Assembly: GCA_027625915.1 (NCBI GenBank)
Contig: JANTQA010000029.1
Coordinates: 868,001 to 932,000 of the forward strand
Direction of reading: 5' to 3'
Origin: Anaeramoeba flamelloides
Lineage: Eukaryota; Metamonada; Anaeramoebidae
Length of the DNA: 64,000 nt
Shown here: piece by piece, positions 44,524-56,264 of the stretch
Position numbering within the stretch: position 1 is the stretch's first letter
Layout of the letters: each line of letters begins with the position of its first letter
Notes under the pieces: model-generated
Database searches by the model: none
The model's input: the letters and a program-made list of their open reading frames with translations, nothing else
Told to the model about the DNA's origin: nothing
Position numbers and translations under genes: made by a program

Positions 44524-47500
44524 TCAAATTGCAAACCTTGAATTATTTTCTGAATTTGAATCAAGACTTGAGTCTGTACCTAAATCTGAAAAGCTGCTTT
44601 CGCTTGAAGATTGTTTTTTTTGCATAATTTTCCAATTATTCTTATTTTGGATTAAAGGAATTAAAATTTTTTTTTTTTTTTTAGATTTAAATAATTTGTG
44701 TTCTAACAATTCTGTGGCAGATGGCCTCTTTTCTGGATCTTTTTGTAAACATTCAAAAACAAAATTTTTGAGATTCAAAGAAAAATCACCGTCAAGGTAT
44801 GGTGGTTCGTTTTCTACAATTTTCATCAAGATTTCACTTTGTTTCTCATTCATATCAAACAAAGGTGGTACACCTTTAGCCATTTCTATGGCTGTAATAC
44901 CTAACGACCAAATATCGGCTTTTTCATTGTATGGCTGTTTTCTTATTACTTCTGGCGCCATCCAAAATGGAGTCTTTATAAAAAATAATTTATAAAAATT
45001 TATTTGGGTTCAAATAATAGAATTATAATAGAAAATAATAACGAGCAATTATATTTAGTAATGGTAAAGTAAAAATAAAATTAATAAATTAATTCTTATT
45101 CATGAAAAAAGATTATTGGGTTTTTAAGAATCAGCATATGTATAAAAATTTAATATGGAAAAGTTTCTAAGGCTATTTGAAAAAAGTGAGGTCTTTTTTA
45201 AAACTTTTTTCGAGTTTTTTATTTGAAAAAAGTGAGAATATTTTTTTTTTTAGATTGATAGAATTAAAACTTTTTCAAAAAAATAAAGTTTTAAAAAAGT
45301 GAGAAAGAAAATTTTTTTAAAATTGTTTTTCTTTTTAATCCAACCTTTATCTTGCTCCCAAGGTTAATTTATTTCTTTTTACTTCAATGGAAAAGTCTGA
45401 AAAAATCTTTTTTATTGTTTTTTATATCATTAAAGAAGTTGAAATTACACTCTAAATATCCTTTTACACTTATATTCCCAAAAAGACATTTATGTGTAAA
45501 ATCATAGATTTCGCGATTATTAATCAATGAAAATAATTTCAAACTAGTCTTGGTTTAAAATTAATTCATTAAAGTTTATTTCTTTGAATTTGTTTTGAAA
45601 ATATTAATATATTATTTTCATAGGAACGAAATATCATAGAAAATGATCAATATTTTCTATTATCTCTTCTGTTCATACTTTAAACATAAAGGTCAAAATT
45701 TATTTGAATTTTTATTAATTACATAGTAATATCTATTTAAGTAGTTAGTGAATGTTCTGAATTTTAGAATTGTTGGGCTTGAGGGATAACTTTAATATTT
45801 TTGAGTTTTAAATAAATAATTTTGATTTTTTATTATTGTGAAATATTTTTGTACCTTACAACTGGTAGAATTCAACAACTCATTATAATTATAATCATAT
45901 ATTATATTTTTTAGTTCAATTAAATCTTTTCAATTTCAGTTGATTTTATTGTTTGTCAATTGATTAAATTTTATTAATTTTTCTAAATAAGGAAGAGATA
46001 AATTTTTTAATTTTTTTTTTTGAATTTAAATTTCCTTTTATTTACTAAAATTATCATATTTTCAATTTTAAATTCTGTTTTTTAAATGTGTATTTATGGT
46101 TTCTGTTTATTTTGTATATTTCTGTGATGCATGAATTAATCCAAGAATTTAAATAATTTTAAAGTTATTATTTCATAATTAAAATTTTCTAAATCAATAT
46201 GCTCATTGATATAATATAAAAGATTTAAATAAACTTATTTTTAAACTATTTTTATGAGAATCGTTATTGAATAATTTTTTGCAGTTGTTATATGTTTCTT
46301 TAGATTTTTTCAAATTATAAACTAAATGTAAAATTTTGTCCAAATAAATATCCCAAATATTTAATCTTTGATAAATCTTTTGAAATAACTATTTTATCTT
46401 TATTAGGTTTTAATTCAAAATAAATTTTAATTTCATAAATATTGAATTTAATTTTTGATTTAATTGGTTTTTATTTCCTTTTATAATTGAAATTAAATCA
46501 TCTGCAAACAGTTGATAAGGTGTCGTTATTGGTAGTATGGTTTTCAATAAAAGAAAATGGGAAATTGAAGCACTGGGAATTTATGAAAAATAGACATCAC
46601 TTTTTTAAAACTATATGTTTTTTGAAAAAGTTTTAATTCTATCCATATATAAAAAAAAAAAAGTCCTCATTTTTTTAAAATAGCTGTAATAATTAAAAAT
46701 AAAATTATACCATGTGGGGATTTCCTTGTGAAATAATTTTTTACCTTTAAAGTCATTTTAAAAAAGTGTGGTTTAATTTTTTTTAATAATAAACTGAAAA
46801 TGGGTTTATTTAAGTTTATAGACTGAACTAAGGGTTGTTTTAAAAACTTTTGTACCGCGCTGTTTTAAAAATGAAGATCTTAAAAATGGTTATTAAATCA
46901 ATGTAATAAATTTGGAAATATTTCTTCTAGATATTTTTTTTTTAGAAATCTTTAAATTATCCAAAAAAGTGTTCTCTTTGTAATAAATATTGTTTTTTAT
47001 TTTGTGAAGATTTATTTGGAAATTTTTCACATTTTTTTTCTTTTTTTTTAGAGTATTTTGTAATTTTCCAATCACTAAAAGAAAATTTTTATTTCAAGTT
47101 CGCAAAATATTTTCCTAATAATTAAATTAAAAAACACAAAATCCTTACAGTCTCAATTTAAAATTGATTTTTTTGGGATTAAATTAAGGATGTACGTTAC
47201 AAATGAATTCTGAACTCACATTAAAAATGATATCCTTTCGATATTGATTAAGGTTCTTGCGATCTTTTGTCCATAGATTAAATTTAATTATTTTTATAAA
47301 AAATGGTGTTTTATTGCTTTTATTTTTTTTTTCTGATTTAAAATCTCACTTACCAAGCCATTGAGAAATACTCCAAAGAAGATATTTATTCGAATTAGTT
47401 TTTTGTTTTGTTCATATTACAAAAGCACTAATAACTTCACTAAGTAAAATTCAATAATTTACCAATAAGCCAATGCTACAATTAATTACTACTTCGTGGT

Positions 47501-50435
47501 AAGTGTATATTTATATTAGAACAAAGAATAAAACCAAAAAAAAACTACATTTTTTGCCTAAGTGTAATTATTTTAATCTTTGAATAAAGTCCATAAGAAC
47601 CTTAATCAAAATGAAATGATAGAATTTGTTGCGTATATCAAGAATTCATTTAGAACGCCCCCCTCTCCCTTAAATATTTCTTTTCCATATTGGAATATTT
47701 TAATCTAAAATTAATATTTTTTTTCAATTAAATTTGAAGACATTGAGATTTTTAGTTTACAAGAATTTTTTCAAAGATCAAATCTAAAACAGATCAAAAT
47801 TTGAATAGGTGAGAGAATTCTATTTTCCTCTAAATTATACTGTCAAGTTCAAGAATTAGAGATCTTTTGTAAAGTTGATGAATTTTGTGCAAATTTCTTT
47901 TTTTTAGTTTATACAAAAATAAACAAAATAATCAACAAAAAGCAATAAAGCACATAAAAAAAAAAGACTGGCCATAATAACTTACAATCTTTTATTTTTT
48001 TTCAACTCAAACAAAAATCAAAAAAAAAATTCTGTTCTTTATATATCCTTAATATAATCAAGCACTATTTTTTTCTGATTAATATTTTTCGAAATCTAGA
48101 TTATGACTTAATTCAATTAACCACTGGGATAAAATTTTTTAGAATAAAAACACTTTCAACTTTTGAATATCCAAAATATTTTTTGAAATTGCTGTACACT
48201 TTTTTCTTTTTTTTTTGAAAAATTGGTGTTGAGAAAATTTTGAAATCAAAGAATAAGTTAATATATTAAATTAGAATATTTTTCCAAAGAGTTTATCTTT
48301 TTTGTTTAACTTTTTTTTTAATTTTCCCATTTAAAAATAAAAAAATATTTGAAGACCAAATTAGTCCCTTTTGTGAAAATAAAATTCTCATAATTTAGAA
48401 TTTGTTTTAGTAAATGAGTTAAAATAAGATATTGTATATAAAAATATACATAATTTCAAGTTTGAATTCAATCATTTTGACAAAAAATGTTTTCAAGAAA
48501 AAGTTAAATGGAAACTTTATTTATTTTAATTTTTTCATTTAGTTTTTTTAATTTTTTTAGTGGAAGGTATTTGACCAGTTTTCCATTTTTCGTGCTTTTT
48601 GGGTTTTAGGGGCATATTAAAAAATTGTGTCGTAAAACAGTAAAAAAAAAATAATATTATTTTGTGCCTTATTTGATTAATTTGAATCTTATATATGCTC
48701 TTATAGTGTGTGGTAAAAAGCACACAGACTATAAACAGTATTTGTGTTTTAGCAATATTTCGATTTATTTTCTTACAATTGATAATTATTAAAAAGGAAT
48801 TGTGATCTTGTAAATGAAAAATTGGGTTCACAAAGGATTTTTATTCGTGTCCTACATTTTGTTCAAGTTGAATTCAAAAAATGATTGTTAGTGGTTTTTT
48901 TATCAACACCATAATTATTCTTTTCCATTGTGGTGATTTTTAGTCAAAATAAAAAATTATTTGGGACATTGGTTGTTTGTAATTTGATAAAAGAATAATG
49001 ATTTCTGGTTTTCTTTTGTAGTCATGTGTTTTCATTAAAATTCAAATTGAATGGGTACTTTTCCTGAATGGTTCAACAAGAATTTTTTAAAAAAAATATT
49101 CCATCTTCAAAACGGTAGGTGGTTGGTTGGTTTTTAATTTCATTATTTGTTGTAATAAACAAGAAAATGAAAATACAAAAAAGAAGAAGAAAAAAGTAAA
49201 TTCTTACCCCAACAAACGAATTTGGTTTAGTGGTGCATTCACTCAAATCACCAGAAACCCCAAAATCACAGATCTTAACAGATCCTTCTCCTGAAACAAG
49301 AATATTGTCAGCTAAAAAAATATTAATTTATTAAATTTCATATTCATTGAAAGATGAGAAAGAATTTATTCGAATACAAAGAAGGCAAAATGAAAGATTT
49401 AAAAAAGGAAAAGAAGAAAATCACAAAAAAATCAGAACTGCAACCAAAGATCAAAAATAAACAAAGAAGAATAGGAAGAAAAAGGTTGCAATAAAATCAT
49501 TTTGTGTTGGGTTGGTGGTTATTTACCTTTGATGTCCCTATGCATTTTGCCTTGGCCATGGAAATATTCTAATCCTAATAATATTGAGTGCAAAATAACA
49601 ACAATACACGACTCAGACAATGGCCCAGGTTTCATCTAATTATTACAAATTTTTGAATTGTGTTAAATATAATGGTTTTGTTTAAAACAGAAAGAAAATA
49701 ATTAGTTGTTACAAAATTTAGAAAAAGGAACGTTTGTGTTGAAGTTAATTATTTGGAATTTTAAAGATCATACCAACTCGCGGACTGATCCACCTTCCAA
49801 GTACTCCATAACCATCCAAACTCGCATATCTTGGGTATAGCTGCCATAATACTTGATAAGGTATGGCGATTTAATCTTGTGATTGAGAATTGTGTGTTCA
49901 AAAGATCAAAAATAAAAAAGAAAAATAGTTGAAGAATGAGTTTTGTTTTTTGGAACGGCAAAAACAAGGTGATTAAATTTTCTTGTATTAATATTTATTG
50001 AAGAGGGAACTAAAAGACCAAACTTGGTTAAGAATTGAAGTTTCTTTTTGAATATCTTCAAGATCGTCTCTTGTTTTTTCTAGGTTTATTATTTTTATTG
50101 CTACAATCTCATTTGTTTTTCGATTTTCACTATTTGTTGGGTTTATTTAATTTTTTGTTTTATTTTGTTTTATTTTGTTTTGTTTTATTTTGTTTTGTTT
50201 GTTTTATTTTGTTAATACAATAATTAGCAAAGTGTTGTGTTTGAAAATATTCCAAATATCAATTTGAGAGAAATGTGTTTTTTTTTGTCTTTGTGATCTT
50301 TTTTGTAGAAGAGTGTAACACAAAGAAAAAAGAAAATTGATTGATTTACCCTTTATAAACTCTTCCAAAACTTCCTTTACCAATAAATTGTTGACAATCA
50401 AATAGTTCCTTTGGTTTGAGGTTTGGGTCATTCAT
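44524..50435 (-). CDS. STE20-family kinase of the MST3/MST4/STK25 (GCKIII) type
   Basis: Six exons: 50435-50350, 50129-50024, 49875-49774, 49635-49527, 49311-49208 and 44973-44524, giving 318 aa. Phases agree and every intron is GT...AG; one donor is GTTTGG. Kinase landmarks in order: [11 protein letters not shown] (residues 19-29), VAIK with Lys41, helix-C Glu58 in [24 protein letters not shown] (Asp132, Asn137), DFGVSG (150-152), [24 protein letters not shown] and the RPSATELL end. DLEDIQKE and the short non-catalytic tail match GCKIII rather than PAK. GCKIII kinases act in STRIPAK-linked control of polarity, Golgi and cytoskeleton. The last intron is 4234 bp and holds transposon debris, while the others are about 138-236 bp. 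The tail ([18 protein letters not shown]) is acidic and serine-rich. Confidence 0.92.
45155..45310. repeat. Inverted-repeat arm flanking LINE copy D, partner at 46591-46690
   Basis: Minus-strand CACTTTTTTAAAACTTTATT, then TTGAAAAAGTTTTAATTCTA, recurs on the plus strand at 46591-46650. The AAAAAGTG and TTTTAAAA vocabulary resembles the ends of the CAGCTGTTTTA MITE family. Confidence 0.6.
45405..46555 (-). mobile_element. LINE copy D: RT active site to 3' end, sense to the kinase gene
   Basis: On the minus strand from about 46555: [17 protein letters not shown], which keeps the canonical FADD. The thumb region, the CCTTTATGTTTAAAGTATGA knuckle segment and the terminal TCGCGAAATCTATGATTTTA and TTTAGAGTGTAATTTC follow. 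It is truncated just upstream of the FADD motif and carries several frame breaks. Lying sense within the intron, it should be removed by splicing. Confidence 0.82.
47180..47680. mobile_element. About 500-bp element with long diverged inverted repeats
   Basis: AAATGAATTCT (about 47201) and TTGATTAAGGTTCTTGCG (about 47243) at the left are mirrored at the right by AAGAACCTTAATCAA (about 47596) and AGAATTCATTT (about 47641). Order and spacing are preserved, so the arms are about 100 bp. Non-coding. Confidence 0.65.
48059..48616. repeat. Dispersed repeat copy 2, the empty site for the mariner-like MITE
   Basis: Matches both flanks of 23484-24012 without the element: TATTAAATTAGAATATTTTTC with a single TA. 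It sits in the kinase intron. Confidence 0.88.
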
Positions 50436-51217
50436 TTGTTGCACAAAATTTTATTTACCAAATAAAACTATTTGTTTATGAAAAAAATAAAATATCAAAT
50501 GGAAAAATGATTCTCAAACTTTCTACTTTTTCAAATTTTCTAAAAAAAGAAAATTGTAAAAAAATTGAGTGTGTTGTTTTAATTCAAGAATTCGGTTTTA
50601 AATATACAAGATTGGTTTTCACATTTGCATTTTTTCACTTTTGGTATACTTGATTGAGAATATTATTTGAAAAGATTTTTTCTTTCAATAACACCAAAAA
50701 GGCTGTTCATCTGAAAAGGATATTTTCAAAAGAAAAACAAATTTAATATTTTTTGAAAGCATTTTTGTAATTTTAAACAATAAATAAACGAATGATCAAA
50801 GATATCTGATATTGTTTAGAACTATTTTTGATGACTTTGTTTTAACAAAAAGTTTGATAGTCAGGACAAAAGACTGTTAAATTGTTCAGAGCCCAGATCC
50901 AAATTTATTACTATTTTAGTTTCTCCTTTACTAAAATATTTTGTGTAAATTTGAGATTGAACAAGTGTTTTAAAGATTCTCAGTTGTTTCTTTAGCGTTT
51001 TATTGAAAATTGAAATTTCAATTTTTTAAAAATAAGCTATTAACAATGAAAATAATCTTCTTATTGAAGGGGTTCATGTCTATCTTGGATATTGCTCAGT
51101 TTAATTGCCTTTTCACTGAAGGTAAATCATATTCTTGTCCGAAGTTCAAATTTCTACAAAAATTGGAGATATAAAATAAAAATAAAAGTTGCGTTCATCA
51201 ATACATAATGATCTGTT
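50436..51217. other. Upstream region of the kinase gene
   Basis: A+T-rich. A plus-strand open stretch at 50423-50653 overlaps the kinase start on the opposite strand and looks accidental. Confidence 0.45.
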
Positions 51218-52088
51218 ACCATTTTGAAAGGAATTTGGTTCATTTAAAAAAATTGTGTCAGTCAAAAATTTGTTTTCGTTTTTTAAATAGTAAATATTAG
51301 CAAAATGATTTTTGATCAAAGTAAAATTTTATGAACAAATCTTACATTTAAGAAAAACCAAAGTCACCATCAATATTAATTTTCAGAAGTAAAAATAAAT
51401 TGTTGCATTTTGACCTTATAGAATTACTGTGGAACTCAAAAAAAACAAAAATTTATTTTTAATTGTAAACTTTACTAAAAATGTTAATTTTTTTTTTTAT
51501 GATTATATTCAAAGATCAAGATAATGATTGATTGGAAAGACCAAAAATTAATAACAGTTTTAAATTAAGGTTTGTTATTTGTGATTTTTGGACTTTAAAG
51601 GGTTTTAAAATCTTAATATTTCGTTATTTGGAAGTTTTGATTGTAAAACAAGAGTGAAAATCAAATCTCTTTGGAAAAAATATCTTTTTGGAAGATTATT
51701 TAAATTCAATTTGGTTTAAAAGAATATTTAAGATTAACCTTGATAATTTCACATTATCTAACAATGCTAAATATCTTATTGAATTAATAGATTTGAATAT
51801 TTCTCCATAAATAGTTTTCTTATTTTTAGTAAAGTTTACAATTAAAATTCAATTTTTGTTTTTTTAGCTTTCCAAAGTTATTCGAAAGGATCAAAAAGCA
51901 ACAAAATAATAATTTTCTTGACAATATTAATTGGTAATAACTTTGGTTTTTCTTGAATGTAAGTTTTGTTCATTAAAATTGAACTTTGATCATAGATGAT
52001 TTTGCTAATATTTACTACTTAAAAAAACGAAAACAAATTTTTGACTTTCCCAATTTTTTTTAATAAACCAAATTCCTTTCAGAATGGT
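51218..52088. mobile_element. Fold-back element with about 270-bp arms
   Basis: The left arm (51218-51491) begins ACCATTTTGAAAGGAATTTG and is the inverted copy of the right arm (about 51826-52088), ending CAAATTCCTTTCAGAATGGT. Shared internal blocks include AAAAATTTGTTTTCGTTTTT, AGTAAATATTAGCAAAAT, GAAAAACCAAAGT and TTTAATTGTAAACTTTACTA. The loop is about 330 bp. No coding frame. Confidence 0.85.
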
Positions 52089-52199
52089 TATTGACAAAAA
52101 AGTCAAGAATTTCATAAAAAAAATTGTCTTTCACACCAAATTTGAATTGCGAATAATCAATCTAAAAAACTCAAAGTTGCAAATTCCCATTCATAAAGT

Positions 52200-54350
52200 T
52201 ACCTTCAAATATAGATAACTTCGTAAAACATTATATTTTTTCTACAAAATTTAAAGAATTAATTAATAGATTTTTTAACTTAATTCATCAAATCAAAAAA
52301 ATAATAAAGGAACTTGAAATAAATTTATTAATGAAATAAACTTGAAATTTAATGAAAATAAAAATTTTTGGAAAAAAATAAATTTAATAAGGGCTAAAAA
52401 AATGAAAACGATTTCAAACAATAAAAATATAATTGAAGAAAATTTTGGTCATATTAAAAAAATTTCAATTGAATCAAGCAAAAATATTTTAGTATATATC
52501 AAAAATCTCAAAATAAATAATTTAAAAGAGTATAAAATTGATAATTATTTTCCAATCGAAAATATTAAAAATACAATTATATATTTAAAAAACAAATCTG
52601 TATGAGGATTTCAAAAATCTGAGAATTTAAAATTTATTAATGATGGAGAAAATGAAATAAATTTCAATTTTGAACAAATGTAAAACACAAATTATTAAAG
52701 ATTTTTAATTACAATCCAAAATATATTCAATAAATGATTAATTACCCCAACCGATAAAACTATTGAATATATTAAAAAAAGATCAATTCTATTTATTCAT
52801 AAAAAAGGAGACGAATGGGGTAACTTTTAATTATCGACCAATTTCAATTAATCAAAGTTTACCAAGATTATTTTTGAAAATGTTATATAAACTAATAGAA
52901 CCTTGTAGGTTATTTATTGATAATTCACAATTTGGGTTTCGAAAAAAATATGATAATCTTTTTACAGTCTTAATTTTTTTAAATATATATAACAAATAAA
53001 ATTAAAAAATGTAAATAAAAATGATATAAATTATATTATAATGATTGATATAGCATATTTTTTTGATTCGATTAATTTTAAAATAATTAGAAAAACAATA
53101 AAAAAATTTATTTTGTATAAAATTATCCAAACTAATTATGAAAATATCATCAAGGAGAAGGGCATGGTATATTCCAGGGAGATCCCTTATCACCTATCAT
53201 ATTTACTCTTATTTTACAATTTCTTTTAGTAAAAAGAATACCATTAACAAATCATTGTCAAATGTTTGCAGAAGATTTAATTATAATTATAAAAGGAAAT
53301 GTAAATCGAATGAATAGAAAATTAATATTAATATATGAAATAATTATTTAATTTGGGTTAAAACTTAATAAAACAAAACTTAAATATCACAAGATTTATC
53401 AAAGATCAAATGATTGATGTTTTTTTAGAGAAATAAATTCACACATAGTATATAATCTGAAAAAGCCAAAAGAAACTTATAACAATTCTAAACAATTATT
53501 TAACAATAATTTACTAAAAATAATTTGAAAATTAGATTATTTAAATCTTTTATATTAAGTCAATTGATATATGGTTTAGAAATATATAATTATAAAATAG
53601 CAACACTAAATTATTTAAATTCCTGTATTAATTCATGTATTACCCAAATAGACAAAATAAACCAAAATACGCCAATTCTTATCTAGAAAACAAATTTTAA
53701 ATTCGAAAGTTTGGTAATTTCAATTAATAAAAAGAGATTCAAATTCAAAAATAAATGAAAAAATTTATCACTGCCTTATTTAAATAAACTAATAAAATTT
53801 AACCAAAGAATTAACAATAAAATTAATTGGAATTCAAAAAGAATTTAAAACTTCTTAAAAAGGAAATTTATAATGCTAATTATAAATGAGTTGTTGAATT
53901 CTAACAGTTGGAAGGTACAAAAATATTTCACAATAAAAGAAAAAACCAAAAAAAATTATTTATTAACCAAAAATACTTAAGTTATCCATCAAACCCAACA
54001 ATTTTAAAAGTCAGGGCATTTATCAACTGTTTAAATAGATATTACTATGTAATAAATAAAAAACCAAATAAATTTTGACCCTTATGTTCAAAATATGAAT
54101 TATAAAGAGATAATAGAAAATATTGATCACTTTTTATGGGTGTGTCCTTCCTATACAAAAGATAGATTGATATTTTTAAATAAATTAAAACAATTAAATT
54201 TTAATGAAATAATTTTGAGTCAAGATGGCTTAAAATTATTTACATTAATTAATAATCGTAGAATCTATGATTTTACGCTAAAATTCCTGAAAGAGAATTT
54301 ATGTAAAAGGGCACTTAGAGTGTAATTTCCACTTCCTCATCAATAAAAAA
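52200..54350 (+). mobile_element. LINE copy E: longest copy, pre-RT region to 3' end, inactive
   Basis: Readable in order across several broken frames: pre-RT segment (FNENKNFWKKINLIRAKKMK), RT start (VTFNYRPISINQSLPRLFLK), SQFGFRKKYDNL, block A IDIAYFFDSINF, block B GIFQGDPLSPIIF, block C QMFAEDLIIIIKG, the C-x2-C knuckle region (PLCSKYE ... DHFLWVCPSYTKDR) and the C-terminus RALRV. It ends in an A-rich tail near 54343. Block C reads FAED, so the second catalytic Asp is Glu. No endonuclease domain lies upstream, consistent with 5' truncation. No clear target duplication. Confidence 0.88.
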
Positions 54351-54736
54351 AAGAAAAAATTCATTTTTCTAAATTGATCCAAAAATCGAAACAAAAAGAT
54401 CATATCTTTTGACTTCAAAATTAATGAGGAAAAAATTAATTTGTTTAAAAATGATAACTCCTTTTCTCTAAAATTAATAAATGAGTTTTATTCTCAAGTT
54501 TAATCTAATCTTGATGAAAATAATATCTTATTTTTATTTGAATAATAAATTGGAGATAATTTTCACTTCATTTTCAATTTCATTTTTTCAAACAAAGCCA
54601 GAAATTACAATTTACTTCTTTGAGAACACTATTTGGAAAAGAAAAAAAGAGAAAAAGGTTGTGAAAATATTTACTGCTTAAAATTCAAACACCAACATTA
54701 GCTTTGAGAAAAAAAATAATGAAGATTTGCTTATCT

Positions 54737-55290
54737 CTTAAGGTTTACAATCCCTGAAATCTGAAAAAAGATTACTTAGTGTCAGAGTGTAGTGATTTGT
54801 TAATTTGGTTCTTAGTTGATCGATTTTGTACTTGGTATGGGTTTTAATCGTGGTTCAAAATGGCAATACTTGACACTTTATTTTTAATTTTTCCAAAATC
54901 CGAATTAAAGAGTTTAAGATTAATTGGATGTGACTTAAGTTATAAAAAATGTGGTTTGTAGGGTTGTTGATTAAAAGTTTTAATTGAGGTTTGGTTTTAT
55001 TTGAAGATTTTTAAAATTTTATTTTTTCATTTGGTTAATTGACAAAAAAGTAAATCAAAAATTTCATCAAGAACCCAAAAATCAAAATCTATTCTTAAAC
55101 ACCTACCAGTCTATTAATCTTAGACCCTTCAATTCGGATTTTGGAAAGAAAAAAATAAAATTCCAATTTTGGACCACGATTAAAACCCATACCAAGTACA
55201 AAATCGATCAACTAAGAACCAAATTAACAAGTCACTACACTCTGACACAAAGTAATCTTTTTTCAGATTTCAGGGATTGTAAACCTTAAG
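54737..55290. mobile_element. 554-bp fold-back element with about 200-bp arms, relatively young
   Basis: Starting CTTAAGGTTTACAATCCCTG at the left and ending CAGGGATTGTAAACCTTAAG at the right, the arms are almost identical for the first 135 bp (few mismatches; blocks include TAGTTGATCGATTTTGTACT). They continue with more differences to about 200 bp. Transcribed, this would make a long hairpin. Diverged relatives: 59815-60365 and a lone arm at about 58917-58985. Confidence 0.9.
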
Positions 55291-56264
55291 GTTCTACAAC
55301 TTCCAATAGATGAACTCAATACTCAATGTATGTCTTGGCACCAAAAAGGGTCTTGTGAAATTACACCTCTTTTGATTGACATAATTCAATTTACAACAAT
55401 AATTTGAAAAAGATCTCTCGACAAATATTTCTATTCAAAAAAAAAGTTTAACAAGATTATCGTTGAAAAAATTCAACCAAAAACAATCTCTAGTATACTC
55501 TCAACAAGGATAATATTCTAATAACAAAAAAAAGATAATTATCAAGGATCTCAATTTCAAAAAATTAAAAAAACAAAAATAGACATGTTCTCATTGGCAA
55601 AAAAAAATTTTCAAAGATCTTAAATGCAAAAAAATATTTTAAGTTTCTTAATATTTCGAAATTATTTAATTTCTTCAATTTAAACGAATCGATTTTTTTG
55701 ATGATAAAAAGATGAAAATTTGATTTAATCTAATATAAGGATGTTTTTTTATTATCTTTATTTGTTAAAGAAAGGAATTTGCAATATTTTTTTTTCTCAT
55801 TGAACACCTTTGGAAAACAAAAAAAACTTTGAAAAATTTGTATGATATTTTCAAAAGCAACAAATTATAAAACTTTGGAACCAACACACATATTATCTAA
55901 ATTATCATTTACAACAATTTAAGTTGAAAATTGATGGATAATCTGGATAATTATTTCGAAAAATTGTACACTTTTTTAGTTGGTTGCTTTTTAGAGAACA
56001 AAAGTGTCCGTACATGTTAGTTATTTAGAATTTGTATTCACCATTATTCCAAAAATTTTTTTCCCATTTCAGAAAATGCCTATTAACAATAATAGTAAGA
56101 AACTTAAAAACAAAGTTTCTGTCAAAAAATTGAATAAATTACCATTTATAAAAAGAATTTGTACAGTTCAAAATTATAGTTTGGTGCAAACTTTGAGATT
56201 AAAAAAAATAATAAATGTGTTTTTTTTGGAATGATTCATTTTTTCAAAAATTCACTTGTCAACA
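55291..56264. other. Spacer upstream of the RCC1-BTB gene
   Basis: A+T-rich; no repeat pair recognised. A plus-strand open stretch at 56004-56234 (PINNNSKKLKNKVSVKKLNK) is not continuous with the downstream gene and is probably chance. Confidence 0.45.

Larger units (their letters stand above)
44974..49207 (-). other. 4.2-kb intron of the kinase filled with mobile-element debris
   Basis: Donor GTAAGAA at 49207-49201 and acceptor AAAG at 44977-44974 join FVG to TPFWMAPE in phase 0. Contents from the acceptor side: inverted A/T repeat (45155-45310), LINE copy D (45405-46555), its inverted partner (46591-46690), a TIR element (47180-47680), a dispersed repeat (48059-48616) and unassigned A+T-rich DNA. 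Confidence 0.85.

Noticed and set aside
52342-54325. Several short plus-strand frames as independent genes
   Set aside because: Together they are pieces of one decayed LINE ORF2 (RT blocks A to C and a C-terminal knuckle).
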